Assembly (NCBI GenBank): GCA_002917075.1
Contig: NTMA01000013.1
Span: forward strand, 248,001 to 312,000
DNA: 64,000 bases
Source: Hawksworthiomyces lignivorus
Taxonomy: Eukaryota > Ascomycota > Sordariomycetes > Ophiostomatales > Ophiostomataceae
Reading direction: 5' to 3'
The notes under the pieces are model-generated. The model was given only the letters and a program-made list of their open reading frames with translations, was not told where the DNA came from and did no database searches. Within the stretch, counting starts at the first letter, position 1; every line of letters begins with the position of its first letter. The position numbers were made by a program, and so were the translations under genes. This document shows positions 1 to 11,492 of the stretch, piece after piece.

Positions 1-495
1 GGGTGGGGTTTCACTGTTTACGAAAGGAAAACGGGCGAACGCAGTGAGCCAAGGCACGCCGAGTCAGGTGTTCACACCTCGCAAAAAAGGAGCGCCTACA
101 CCCCAAGACAAGAAAACCACCTGAAAACGTAGCCTTCTCATGTCTGTCTCTGAAATCATTACAATGAATACGGTTTAAACAAGAACACTCCGTACATATC
201 TAGCTCCTATTTTTTATGCGGTTTCAAATCTCACTCTATTTCTTTTTATTTCTTTCTTCTTTTTTCAAGACTTCTTTTTTGTCGATTTTTTTGCTGCTCG
301 ACAATATTTCGCTGCCACTCGCTCCCTTTTTTTTTTTGTTTCCCTCCTATTACACCTAAACCAGGCAGGCGCCCTCTTCGCTCCCCCTCTCGCTCGCGCC
401 TGCCAGTAACAAGCCAGCCCAAGACCCACAGCCCCGCCTTCTTCTTTCTCCCTCTCTGTTTCCCTTATATCTCGCGAGACCCCGTGCAATCCATC

Positions 496-501
496 CACGT
501 G
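496..501. promoter_or_regulatory. CACGTG E-box (Cbf1-type site) in the CBF1 leader
   Basis: CACGTG lies 836 bp upstream of the CBF1-like start codon. Read on the minus strand it is TCACGTG, the core preferred by yeast Cbf1. Its last three bases are also the first three of a consensus donor (GTGAGT at 499). Autoregulation is an inference, because one hexamer can occur by chance. Confidence 0.35.
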
Positions 502-588
502 AGTTTCTATTCGCTTCTTCTCTCTTTCCTTCCTCCTCTTCCCTCTCCAAAATCTCGTGAAGCATCACCTGACATTGAATTTCTGCAG
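499..588 (+). other. Predicted 5'-UTR intron 1 of the CBF1-like gene
   Basis: The donor is GTGAGT at 499-504, a CTGAC branch motif lies near 569-573, and the acceptor TGCAG ends at 588. The 90-nt length matches the coding introns in this window. It is predicted from splice signals only. Confidence 0.4.
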
Positions 589-636
589 CCAAAAGGTGAC
601 CCAGGCCATCGCCAGAACCGGGAGAAAAGCACAGAG

Positions 637-733
637 GTATGTTTGGGTTTCTTTTCTTTTCTGTTTCCGCATCGCTCTGCTCTTCTCTGTGATTGTCTCT
701 GTTTGAGACGCAGACGCCCAATCGTGTCCGCAG
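637..733 (+). other. Predicted 5'-UTR intron 2 of the CBF1-like gene
   Basis: The donor is GTATGT at 637 and the nearest good acceptor is CCGCAG ending at 733, giving 97 nt. No strong branch point was identified, so it is less certain than the first leader intron. Confidence 0.3.
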
Positions 734-790
734 CTGAGCGACCCGATGTTGTCGTCGTGGTCCAAGGAAACAATCTGGTCTCCACTGCGG

Positions 791-804
791 CGCGCGCGCG
801 CGCG
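791..804. repeat. (CG)7 dinucleotide run
   Basis: Seven uninterrupted CG dinucleotides lie in the CBF1 leader region. Such alternating tracts can adopt Z-DNA and are prone to length change. No function is assigned. Confidence 0.8.
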
Positions 805-1336
805 TCGACTTTCATCGCTTTGGCTCCATTTACATGAACTCTGTATTATCCCCCATCCTTGTTTCTTGTCTCCCAACCACATCAAGTCGCTCTCTTGGCC
901 CATGTTCGCATGACTGAGCGTCGCCTTCTTGTGCGCTGGGCGACCGTCGTGATTCTGCCCTCATCGCCGTTGGGACCGCGATGACCGTTTAAATCCTCAG
1001 GGCGCGCATCGATCCTTTCATTTCGGGCGCGCTCCCTTTTTATGAGCACGTTTGATTTTTCTGCGAGTAGGCCCAAGTGGACCATTCGCTTTATTCTAAG
1101 AAATTTCGCAAAAAAAAAAGAGCTCGCAATGCGCGACAGAAATGCAAGGACATTGAAACCGCCGCCCCTCAGTGGATGAAAACGCGCAGGTTTGGCTGCA
1201 CGAGTGACTGCCATCCGCTTGACACCATCTCCTTTGGAAATCGCACCTTGCTCATGATTGGTGTCCCGTCCTGCAATTCCTCTGCTACCTTACCTGTCCT
1301 TGCCCTAACAATGCAAACCAGCCGATATCCTTAGCA

Positions 1337-2322
1337 ATGGCTGAGGCATCCACTGAGCAGCAGCCCGACATCGCCCCAGGCAGCCCGCCACAAAAGCGGA
1401 AGCGCGGCACAGAGTCGGCTTCCCCAGACGCACGGCGTTCAAAGCGCGGTACATCCGCATCTGCTGTCGCGCCGCCTATTGAGGCTGCTGCCACCGCGTT
1501 CATGGAGGCCGCCAACCAGGTCGAGCAGGGCTTGACAACGGCCGAGTTTGCCGTCATTCCCACCACGAGCGCAGAGCACGCCGATGCTGCGAGCGCCGCG
1601 CTTGCCGCCTCCACGACGGCTGCCGCTGCGCTGGGGTCTATGTTCCCGCAGCTGAACGTACCACCGTCGACTGAGGAGACCTTTGCCAGCCAGCAGGTAG
1701 AGGGCGAGCACCACGCGGACACCTCGGCGTACAGCGCGCCAGACGTCTCGCAGGCAGATGGCCTCCCCATGGACACGTCCGCCTTGTCTGCAAACGGACA
1801 AGTCCAGAAGCGGCCAGTTTCTGGCATCCAGCTGAAGCCGGCCGTGGGCTCAGAGGAGTGGCACAAGATGCGCAAGGACAACCACAAAGAAGGTGCGTGG
1901 TCATTGGCTCCCTTTTTTGATTTTCGATTTCTCCCGACATCTTCTGCTTTCCTCGCTCCTCTCCTTGCGGATTCTTCTGTTAGCTAACTGCCAATCCAGT
2001 CGAGCGGCGCCGCCGAGAGACAATCAACGAGGGCATCAACGAGCTGGCCAAGATTGTTCCTGGCTGCGAGAAGAACAAGGGTTCCATTCTGCAGCGGGCC
2101 GTAGTGTTCATCACTCAGTTGAAGGAGAACGAGACACAAAATATCGAGAAGTGGACTCTGGAAAAACTGCTCACTGAACAGGCCATTGCCGAGCTATCCG
2201 CCAGCAATGACAAGCTCAAGGCTGAAGTCGAGAGACTTTACCGAGAGCTGGAGACATGGAAGCGTGTAGCTCAGAATGCCGGCCTACAGCCGCCAGAGGA
2301 GAAAGCAGAACCCGCTAGCTAG
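1337..2322 (+). CDS. CBF1: bHLH transcription factor, centromere-binding factor 1 (CBF1/CPF1) homologue
   Basis: Exons 1337-1892 and 2000-2322 give 292 aa. The intron 1893-1999 has donor GTGCGT, a CTAAC branch and acceptor CAG, and it splits the Val codon at the start of the basic region. The first 170 residues are Ala/Ser-rich and disordered. The bHLH spans about residues 178-232 and carries the E-box-reading triad His183, Glu187 and Arg191, followed by a coiled coil to about residue 275. In yeasts Cbf1 binds TCACGTG at centromere element I and at sulphur-assimilation promoters, with nuclear location. A sulphur and chromatin role here is inferred from the family. The next most likely identity is another CACGTG-binding bHLH protein, but the basic region followed directly by a long heptad helix favours CBF1. 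Confidence 0.9.
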
Positions 2323-4225
2323 CCGCTCGCACCCTCCGGTTGATATGCTTGCATTGCTTTGTTCTTTTGATGTTGTCTTCACCCACCAATTTCTTTTCGG
2401 GATTCTTTTTCTACTGGCCCAAACACCGTGTTGCCTACTGCCGGTTTTTTTTTTTTTTTTTTTTTTTTTTACAATACCTCTTGTGTGCGGGGAGACACCA
2501 TCTTCGCGTCGTTCTTCTCCTTCCCACTTTGCTTCTTTGTCTGGTGCTACTTTTTTTGTCCTTCTATTCTTTCTGGCTAGGGTAAGGGAGTTTGCGAGGA
2601 TAACGGCATGTCACCACCCGTCAAGTGGTTATCTCTGTTCCGTCAACATTCGGAATAGAGCAGGAATGGGCAGGGACTGCATAAATGGAAATCCCTCATG
2701 GCGTTTTGTTAGTGTAAGATCGTGAAGGGCTGACGTTTGAGGGGTATAGAGAAGGAAGGATGTCGGGATGTGGGAATGTTCACATTCGACCCTCCTTAGT
2801 AGTCGTTTTTTTTTTCTTTTTTCGTTACCGTGTTGTTAGTTATCTTTTTTTTTTGGTGCTGAGGTTCACAGTGGTAATATCAGAGGCTTCTTGACAGCCA
2901 TCGTACGTCAATTTTCTTGCTCATGATTTCCACGGCCTAGTCCCAGGTTGCAGCTTTGGCAATGATGCTGAGCCGTGATAAAATTATTGTGCTGGTGGCA
3001 GGACTTGCCCGAAAAGTTGACGATAACCACACGGTGGCCTCGGTTGCTGCGTGCGACAAGGAAATGCAGCTAATTCAGAGATGATATTAAAAATGATCGC
3101 CAGCATCGCAACATTTTGTTATCAATAGATTTACATAGAATCGATTCGCATGGAACTTCCCAAATCTGCTTGGCGTATGTGTCTATTTGCAGCTTGAAAA
3201 TAGTCTCTTTGCCCCGTGAACTAGTCGCAGACGTGCGAGGCGCCGTTCTAGATTATCCGCAGTCGTACTTCCCAAGTACCGTCCGACGCCGGCACGAGCA
3301 GTTCGTGATCTCGTGAAGCTCCTCTTTTTTTTTTTTTCTAAATGTTCCCTACGATTTTTTTAGTCAACTCCACGCAGTGCCTAAACCTTGTGGATCATGG
3401 CGTCAAACAGACCTTGGGTGCTTGGGTAGATTATTTACCCAATTAGGAAAGTCCACGCGCTGGCTTGCTCACCTTGTTCGTCCCTTCTCCACCCCGCAAT
3501 TGCCCTCTCCAGCCTTTCTTGCCCTCCGGCTGAGCACCTCTCTCTCGCCTCTTGCCTCTCGCCGCTGTCGCTCCTTCCCTGCTGCAGCAGCCTGTCCTTG
3601 GCCGGTCATCTGGCTGCACAATCTAAGATGCAGCTACAGTATGTACGTGAAGCTACGTGGAATGCATCGATTACATTGCATGCACGGGTGTCGCCTGGAC
3701 TCGTGGTTTCCCTGCTTTTCCTAGGTCGTAAGCCGTAGGTAGCCCGCCGATAAGGGATCCCTCCTTCCTCCTTTCTTCTTATTCAGACGCCGACGCCGCC
3801 CCAAAAATCGAGGAAGCTAAGCTTCTGGCCGGTTGTTCTCTTGGTACTCCTTCGTAGCTTCCCCCCACTTGCTCTTTCCTTTTTCTGCTCCAAGTTGCTG
3901 GTTTGGGCCAATCCAAGACGATCGCCTCGTCACACTGCAGCCCACAATTGGCCTCCACCACCGACCTCCTCCGTCTCAGGCCCTCCCTTGGGGGGGTTCC
4001 TTTTCGTTATATTTATTCCATTGTCTCGAGGTTTCTTTTCCTAATTTTTCTCTGTCTTTTTGACTTCCCTCTACTCGGTCCAATTCGTCGGCTAGAAATA
4101 CCGAACAGTGCCGCGAGACCTCCCCTACGTCTTGCTTCCGCGTTTTCTCGGCTAGAATAGCTCTTCTTGGTTGCTCGCTCGCCTCTTACACAGTCCAGCT
4201 TCAATCTCAATCTCAGTATAAAACA
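2323..4225 (+). other. Intergenic: CBF1 3' region and GABA aminotransferase promoter
   Basis: No gene is recognised. The stretch holds a T26 tract just after the CBF1 stop. A strongly CT-rich block from about 3440 to 4220, typical of fungal promoters and leaders, leads into the aminotransferase. A GATAAG at 3749-3754 fits the fungal GATA-factor (AreA) consensus that controls many nitrogen-catabolic genes. This is suggestive only. Confidence 0.5.
2445..2470. repeat. T26 homopolymer
   Basis: An uninterrupted run of 26 T lies about 120 bp past the CBF1 stop codon, in the presumed 3' UTR or terminator region. Its length may be unreliable in the assembly. Confidence 0.8.
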
Positions 4226-5845
4226 ATGGCCACCGCTGCTGCTCTTCGAGCCAGCAGCCGGCGTCTTGCTCGCCCTTTGTTCTCATCCGCCTCCTCTCTT
4301 TCATCTCCTGCCCTGATCTCGTCTTCTGCTTCCTCAGCGGCCTCTTTCTCATCTCCTCTTCGTCGATCAGCTCTTCCTTCTACCTCTACTGTCTACCGCA
4401 TCATGGGCTCTGCTCCCTATTCTTCCTCGGTCGACCAGCTGTCCACCCTGCTGGCCGGCGAGCCCAATGGCCCCTCTGTCCAGACGGCCGTCCCTGGCCC
4501 CAAGGCCAAGGCGATCGCCGCTGATCTGAACGCCGTCTTTGACACCCGGGCACTCAACATGGTTGCCGACTACAGCAAGTCCCATGGCAACTACATCGTA
4601 GACCCCGATGGCAATGCCCTCCTCGACATCTACGCTCAGATTGCCTCGATCCCCGTCGGCTACAACAACCCGGCGCTCAAGGCAGCTGCCCAGAGCGACG
4701 AGATGGTCGACGCCCTGATCAACCGCCCCGCCCTGGGCAACTTCCCCTCCACGAACTGGGGCGAGATCCTCCGCACGGGCATCCTCCGCGTGGCTCCCCC
4801 CGGTCTCGATCAGGTGTTTACCGCTCTGGCCGGCTCCGACGCCAACGAGACCGCCTACAAGGCGGCATTCATGTGGCGGCGCCAGAAGGAGCGGGGTGGT
4901 GCCAAGGTCGAGTTCACCGAGGAGGAGATGAACAGCGCCATGACCAACCAGCAGCCGGGCGCGCCTAACCTGTCCATCCTGTCCTTCAAGACGGCCTTCC
5001 ACGGCCGCCTGTTCGGTTCGCTCTCCACCACCCGCTCCAAGCCGATTCACAAGCTGGACATTCCCGCCTTTGACTGGCCGCGCGCCACCTTCCCCCAGCT
5101 CAAGTACCCGCTGGAGGCGCACGCCGAGGAGAACGCCGCCGCTGAGGCTGCGTCGCTGGCCGAGGTCGAGGACCTGATCCTCAACTTCCACGCTCCCCCG
5201 GCTGCCGTCATCGTCGAGCCCATCCAGTCCGAGGGTGGCGACAACCACGCCTCGCCGGCCTTCTTCCGCGGCCTGCGCGCCATCACGCGCAAGCACGGCG
5301 TGCTGCTGATCGTGGACGAGGTGCAGACGGGCGTGGGTGCCACTGGCAAGTTCTGGGCTCACGAGCACTGGGGCCTGCAGGACCCGCCAGACATGGTCAC
5401 CTTCTCCAAGAAGGCGCAGACTGCTGGCTACTACTTTGGCAACCCGGAGCTGCGGCCCAACAAGCCCTACCGCCAGTTCAACACCTGGATGGGCGACCCA
5501 GCCCGCGCCATCCTGTTCCGCTCCATCATCCAATACATCGAGGACAACAACCTGGTGCAGAGCACGGCCCGCGTCGGCGACTATCTCTTCGCCAAGCTTG
5601 AGGCTCTGGCCGCCAAGTACCCCGGCGAATTTGCCAACCTGCGCGGCAAGGGCCAGGGCACGTTCATCGCCTTCGACAACCCACGCCGCGATGAGTTCCT
5701 GCTCCGCGCCAAGAACTTTGGCATCAACATCGGCGGCTCCGGTGTCAGCGCCGTGCGGCTGCGGCCGATGCTGATCTTCCAGGAGAAGCACGCAGACATC
5801 CTGGTGGAGAAGCTGGATAAGCTGGTGTCGACTTGGGGCCAGTAA
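4226..5845 (+). CDS. 4-aminobutyrate aminotransferase, mitochondrial (GABA transaminase)
   Basis: An intronless 539-aa class-III PLP aminotransferase that converts GABA and 2-oxoglutarate to succinic semialdehyde and glutamate (GABA shunt; UGA1 in yeast, gatA in Aspergillus). Residues 1 to about 58 are Ser/Ala/Arg-rich with almost no acidic residues, as in a mitochondrial presequence. A second start at Met60 would give a cytosolic form, so dual targeting is possible. The PLP-binding block IVDEVQTGVG is at about 362-371 (Asp364 pairs with the pyridine nitrogen). The Schiff-base lysine lies in TFSKKAQTAG, Lys395 or Lys396. Family motifs run from about residue 90 to the C-terminus without gaps. 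Codon use is strongly GC-biased, which creates a 474-codon antisense shadow frame. A GATA site lies upstream. Confidence 0.95.
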   Translation: MATAAALRASSRRLARPLFSSASSLSSPALISSSASSAASFSSPLRRSALPSTSTVYRIMGSAPYSSSVDQLSTLLAGEPNGPSVQTAVPGPKAKAIAADLNAVFDTRALNMVADYSKSHGNYIVDPDGNALLDIYAQIASIPVGYNNPALKAAAQSDEMVDALINRPALGNFPSTNWGEILRTGILRVAPPGLDQVFTALAGSDANETAYKAAFMWRRQKERGGAKVEFTEEEMNSAMTNQQPGAPNLSILSFKTAFHGRLFGSLSTTRSKPIHKLDIPAFDWPRATFPQLKYPLEAHAEENAAAEAASLAEVEDLILNFHAPPAAVIVEPIQSEGGDNHASPAFFRGLRAITRKHGVLLIVDEVQTGVGATGKFWAHEHWGLQDPPDMVTFSKKAQTAGYYFGNPELRPNKPYRQFNTWMGDPARAILFRSIIQYIEDNNLVQSTARVGDYLFAKLEALAAKYPGEFANLRGKGQGTFIAFDNPRRDEFLLRAKNFGINIGGSGVSAVRLRPMLIFQEKHADILVEKLDKLVSTWGQ

Positions 5846-7107
5846 AAATCAAACGATGCAAATGATGGCGGCTTCTTTTCCTGGTGTACTGTTGCAGGAG
5901 AAGACGAGGACGGATAATTCATAATAGGAAAATGGGAAACGAGGCAGTTGATTTTTTTTTTCTTTTTTTAATATCTTTTCTGTGTAACTTGGTGTTTATC
6001 TGCCTCTGGATTTTGCTGCATAATTCTTCAAGCCCTTTTTTTGGCCGCTTATGGCCGCTTGCAGATGATCTCGTTTACTTCTCAAATATTAAAATATGAG
6101 TTACCGCAACCCAACATCCCCCGATGGAAATACTGAAAGAGTGTCCTTTTGTACCCTCGAAGCTAGCCCTGGCTGTGCAAAACTTTTGACGGGCATGCGA
6201 ATGTCTCCGGGCTTCTGGCAAATGCGCTCTCACTGGATTGGGAAATGTGTAATCATTTAATTATAACTCCGTAGACATTAAAAAATATATCTACCATGAG
6301 ATACTATATATAATAGTGGAAAGCGGACCTGGTCCCGTGATGCTATAAAAATGCGCAAAAGGCCGACACCAATTTCCACATAAAACCTTGCATCCAAAAT
6401 ATACACGCAAAACGCGCCTTGCCCTTTTAACCTTGCCCTTTTCTCCATCAGTATTTGAACGATCAGTTAATAAAGAAAAAAATAGAAAACGCATATCGGT
6501 AACAGAATTGCAGAGAAACGTAAGAATAAAAAAGAGAAACTAAACGTAAAGTTTTCTATGCGTTATGGGTGAATTAAATAGGAACAAAAACAGATGCCCT
6601 GCCTTATTGTGTCGAAAGTCCCTCGCCGTGATGCAGAAAACAAAACGCAAAATACAGATAAGGCGGAAAAGGAATGGGAGAGCTGCATTGGAGCTCCCGT
6701 CAGAAGAATAAAAGGGTGGGCATAGGAAGAAAATGGAAAATAGAAGTTAAAAACGGGAACAAATGCAAAAGATTCGGCCCATGCAACACGCGAAAGAAAT
6801 GAAAAAAAAAAAAGCAACCCGTCAAGTAGACTCCGCCTCTCTTTCACCAGAGACCTCCCAACCCAACACTCCGTTTTGGAAGAGTCATATATATAAAGGA
6901 TTAAAAACAACTGCGGCACAAATCCATCAACTAGCAACGCCAGGATCTGAGACAACCAAGACTGCCCAAGGAATCGCCAACAGCTTGAGCTTCTTTCTTG
7001 CTCTCTCCAATGTATCCGAGGCATTATTGCTCCGCTACTCTTCGCTCTCGCACTTTGTTGTTTTCCTCCAGTTATTGTTGTCGTCGTTGTTGTTCTTGCT
7101 ACGGCTG
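5846..7107. other. Intergenic between convergent GABA aminotransferase and SET2
   Basis: This is the 3' flank of two convergent genes. It is AT-rich from about 5930 to 6560 and contains only short chance ORFs. I see nothing else that can be supported. Confidence 0.6.
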
Positions 7108-10100
7108 CTAGACCTCCTTAATGCCGTTCATAGTGACGACTGCTGGCATGCCATTTGGTGTAGGGACCAGCACGACCTCGGTCTTATTATGACCGCTTAC
7201 ACCATTGGCGTCGGCAGCACAGCCTTGTTGTTGCTGTTGCTGCTTCTGCGCTTCAAAATCGCGCAAGGCCTCTTCGTTCTCCCGGCGCAGCGCCTCCTCC
7301 TCTTCGTCGCGCTGCCGTCGCGCTGCCTGCTGCTGCTGGTCTTCTTCCTTCTGCTGGGCGAGCATCTCATCGTCGGTAGGTGGCGGCGGAGGCGGCGGCG
7401 GCGGCGTCGCCGGCGTTAGGGTGCTGTCTGTTGCGAGTGCGTCTTCGTCCTTGATCCGCTTCATCGACGGGGTCTCTGACGGGGTCAAGCTCGGCGACGG
7501 CACGACGCCATGACCGCTGTTGGCCCGCTTTCGCTTTCGATCAGATGCTTCAGGCGAGAGAACCGCAGTCTCTTCCACATCCGGCTGCTCCTGGTCTTCT
7601 TCGTCGTCTGATATATCCATGTCATCCGTCTCATCAAGTTCGGCGTCCTCCTTTGCGGCCGCGCCGTTGTTGTCCGTTGCTTCTCCCATTTCTGCATCCT
7701 CCTGCACCTTTGTCACTGCTCCTCCCTCCTTCTTCCCACGAGTCGCTGCATGCCGAGCCTCTCGCTCGGCTTTCTTTTTCTCGTAGTCTTGATACTTCTC
7801 TGCTGCTCGCTCGAAGAAGTCCTTGACATATGCCTTGACCTTTTTCTCCTGCCGCGGCGCGATTTTATTCGGATCTTCCACACGGTTGTTCTTATAATCT
7901 GAAGCCACTAGCTTCTTGCTGATCTCCTTGCCAAATTTCTTGATCTCTTCTTTAGGAAGCCGGTTCCGGAATCGGTCCGTAACTGACTTGATATGCGGGA
8001 AAAGCTGTGTAATTGTTAGCATTGCAACAGGGCAAGCAAGACTTGAGAAGAAAGGATGAGAAATTTTGGAAGGGGCCATACCGTGTTTTCGTATATTTTC
8101 TTTTGTTTCTCAATCGGTAGAGACCGCCACCTATCCTTCTTGGAGACTTCCGGTAGCGGTGTATTCGATGTCTGGGGCGTCTGAATCGCCACTGGCCGGG
8201 GTGTCTCTTTGGTCAAGCTGTTGATGATCTCTTGAACAGCATCTTTCTCCTGTTGGGCCTTTGACGGCACTTTGGGAGCGGCCGGGGCCTTGTCTGCCGG
8301 CTGCGTTGGCCGTTTCCACGTGGTTGCACCACTCTTAGTATAGTAGTAAGCGTTTCCGTTCGGGTCATTGGCTGTAAACCAGCCAGGCGGCAGAGGGGGT
8401 CCGCCTTGGTTGTTCTTTTGCCTCCGCTGGTTGCGGGGCGTGTTGTTGTTGTTGAAAAAGCTGTTGTTTCGCTGGGGAACGTTGCTGCGCGGGCCTTTGG
8501 GAACAACCATACCGTGCAGCGGAGACAAGGGCGCGCGCTGGCGGGCGGCGTTGCTCGTGTCGTCGCTGTCGGCGTTTGCGGCGTCTCGGCCGCGGCGGTC
8601 CTCGAAGGACGTGGTCGGTGGAGCGTTCGGGTCGAATTTTTTGCGCGGGATGCGATATGCCGTCTCAAGCTTGCTCCATTCGTCCAGAAGCCGCTTGGAC
8701 TCGGCGGCTACGTCGTCGTGCTCCGATATGATTAGAGACTCGATAACGCTCTCGATGTTGGAGTCAGAAATCTTGTTTTTTGTCAACCGCGGGAACTTGT
8801 AGAGAATGTCAAGCACCTGCAGGATGACATTGTGATCGTCGTGAAAGGCAGTCAAAATGGAACAGAGAATCTGGTATCCATGCATGCGCACGACGCGGTT
8901 GAGGACGCGCTCGTCGCCCCGGGCAGCCTGAATGCGAGACAGTAGTTTGACAGCAATCCACTTCTCTTTGCACTGCATGAGAGCCGCCATAACCTTGGTG
9001 ACCCCATCTTCGACCAGCCCCGTCTGCTGCAGACTGCTGACGTACTCCTCGTCGTCTTCGTTCGGCTTCTTGCGGCGCTGCTTCTTGGCGACCGCCGTGT
9101 CCCAGCTGTCCGGATCTTCGATGCCCAGAGCCTCGATCGTCGCTTGTGAGAGCTTCGTGGCGCGCTCGGTCTGCGTCTTGCCGCCGATGAAGCCCGTGCA
9201 GTTCGGCTCGCCGCAGTAGCACGGCTGGGGGTCGGCGCCATAGCGGTCAACGTTGTAGTCAAAAACGAGCTCTTCGCCAGAGCGAATGTAGCGGCCAGCA
9301 AAGATGCCCATGCGCAACTTGTCCCCGACCACCCACTTGTCAACATAGCAGTTGGGATTGCACGAGTGATTGCAGAAGCGGCCGAGGTTGCCTTTCCTCG
9401 TGGCATCCACAAACTCGCTTTTGGTCAGGGACATAAAATAGAAGTGCTTGATGCCTTCTTCATCGTACTGCAGCATGCGCCGACGGAATGTAGGCTCGTT
9501 GATCACCTCGCCAATATACTCAAAAATGAAGTCGTTCGGGTTTAAATCGGCGTCGGCGCGGAGGCCGAAGCCTTTCTTCTCTGTCTTGATCACAGACACG
9601 CGGGCATACTGTTTTCGCTGGAATCTCTGGTTTTGGCAGCCTTCCCCGCAGTTGCAGTCGCCTTCGACACACTCCATCTTGGTTGCACGGTTGATGCAGT
9701 CGCTGTCTTCGCCGCAAGCGAGATTTTGTCCATCACCTATTGTATGCAAAACAGCGCCGAAACAAGCGGTTGAGAACATGTTAGAAAAAGATCACTAAAA
9801 TGAGTTGCAGCAGAGGTGCAAGTGCATGTAGGAGGGATCAACGTACGCCATTCTTCTGCGCAATCACACTCAAAGGCGTCATGGTCAGACGAGCCCATGT
9901 TCTTTGAGCCATACAGACAGTCGGCAATGATTTGAAAGCGTTTTGTTGCTTCTTCGGTGGCATCTGCAAGGTGGCTGAAGAGAGTCCGGGCAGCCGTTGA
10001 AGGGGCAGCTGCTGCTGATGCTTTCTGCGGCTGCATGGACGAGGATTTGCGGTTCAGCTTTGGGAGAGCTGAGCTAGTATCGGGTGTGGAGGCGCTGTCG

Positions 10101-10327
10101 CTGGGCGAGTGCTTCACGTCGTCAGACAGCAAACTGGGCGAAATGGATGCATCTTTTGACCCATTGGGCGTGGATGATTTGCTGTTCCTGCCGCCGTCGC
10201 CGCCGCCAGCGGTGTCAGAAGACGGCTCCTTCTTCACGGACACGGCGGCTCCATTTATCCTTGTAGCGGGCGATGTCATCTTCTTTCCGTCTGGAGCGCC
10301 TGGTATGCGCACATCATCATCGTCCAT
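7108..10327 (-). CDS. SET2: Histone H3 lysine-36 methyltransferase SET2
   Basis: Exons on the minus strand are 10327-9847, 9736-8082 and 8004-7108, giving 1010 aa; introns are 110 and 77 nt. Order of domains: disordered Ser-rich N-terminus; AWS Cys cluster at about 145-203; SET domain at about 205-325 with the AdoMet/lysine motif NHSCNPN at 283-289; post-[11 protein letters not shown] near 333-340; a helical TFIIS-N-like region at about 395-520; WW domain at about 609-637; SRI domain at about 698-800 that binds the phosphorylated Pol II CTD; then an acidic, poly-Pro and Gln-rich tail. AWS-SET-postSET-WW-SRI is diagnostic of SET2, which trimethylates H3K36 during elongation. The first intron falls just before the AWS core and the second just inside SRI. 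Only the disordered ends differ from what is typical. Confidence 0.96.
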
Positions 10328-11448
10328 CTGCTTTTCGTTTGTCGTTCCTTTCTTATCCGTGCTGCTGTCACTCGTTCGTCATATGCGTGCCGCGTCTGAA
10401 GTCACAGCAGGTTGCTAGCCAGCAGCAAAGACTACTGCGGCCCCGAGTTCAAGAGGGCAAGGAAGATCGATTGCAGTACGTGATCGTGTCCTAAGAAGGC
10501 AAAATAAATCCTAAGCGGGTCTCTCTCGCGTTTCGAGTCTAAGCAGCACACCTTTGTCGCTAGTAGCTCTCCAGGAAGTGACAGACAACAGCCGAAAAAG
10601 GAGAGCAGGTAAAGAGGCGCGCCGGAGAGCGATAGGAGGGGAAGAGAGGCGAAGGGAGGGGAGAAGGAGGAGATAGAGGAGATGAAGAAAAAAGACGGAG
10701 AAGATCGCGTCGGCCTAGAATGGCTGTCGTCTGTGTCTAGTGAGAGTTATACGCCCGCCGTGCGTCACAGCATGGCAAGAAAAGAAAAGACGCTCGTCCC
10801 GGAAGTACGGCGGATAGACCGAGGGCAGAAAAGGTAGAAATAGCAGAAGTCCACAATCGAAAAGGGTCCGGCGGTCTAGCTTAGGATCCTCGCTCAACAA
10901 GACGCGATCCCGGCGTTATCAAAAATTTCGCCCGAGGGAATGGCTTCTGATTCGCACGGAAAACCCACTGTCAACGTCGCCGCCAAGCGTGTCGCTGGAA
11001 TTGCCAATTGCCAGAGAAGAAGCCACAGAGGATGACTACAGCATGGCCGGGGAGAGGTCGGATGTCCGAGGGCAGAGGGAAAAGGGAGGAAGGGGGGCGG
11101 GAAGGGAAGGCCACGGACGAGGGCGTTGGCGTTGGCAAGCAGATTTACGTTTTGAACCCTTTCCTCTTTTTTTTTTTTCTCCCTCTCTGGCCGTTGGCGG
11201 GTGACACAACTGGCTATAGCTGACCAAAGACCAGGCCACTTCCTATGTAATTGCATTTGTGTGTGCCGTGCGGCGCGCGGCCTGCTAGCTGGGAGCTGCT
11301 AATATGCGGCCGGTTCTCTCTATAATTTCAGGTGCAATGGGGTTCCTTTGGCGCTATGTCCAGAGAGCAGCAATGCTAAATTGGCGAGTGGATGTGACGG
11401 CACAGTGCGTCTTAGCGCGAACTGGTTTGCGTCTCTGCAATCACAGCC

Positions 11449-11492
11449 AGGACCACGCTAGGACCACACCAAAACCGCACCAAGACCGCACA
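11449..11492. repeat. Imperfect 11-bp tandem repeat, four copies
   Basis: Four consecutive 11-nt units share the pattern ARRACCRCRCH (first unit AGGACCACGCT, third AAAACCGCACC). There is no coding context. The array may be a binding-site cluster or simple replication slippage. Confidence 0.6.

Larger units (their letters stand above)
1..1336 (+). other. Promoter and spliced 5' leader of the CBF1-like gene
   Basis: There is no credible coding region here. The stretch is pyrimidine-rich from about 240 to 900. Two leader introns are plausible: 499-588 (donor GTGAGT, CTGAC branch near 569, acceptor CAG) and 637-733 (donor GTATGT, acceptor CAG at 731-733). A CACGTG lies at 496-501 and a (CG)7 run at 791-804. 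Small ORFs in this stretch look like low-complexity shadows. Confidence 0.5.

Noticed and set aside
4367..5791. 474-codon open frame antisense to the GABA aminotransferase
   Set aside because: It mirrors the GC-biased codon use of the real gene. Its product is an Leu/Val/Gly/Asp/Glu-rich shadow with no domain and no plausible start context.
8368..8802. Plus-strand frames across SET2 exon 2
   Set aside because: They are antisense shadows of a well-supported SET2 coding exon.
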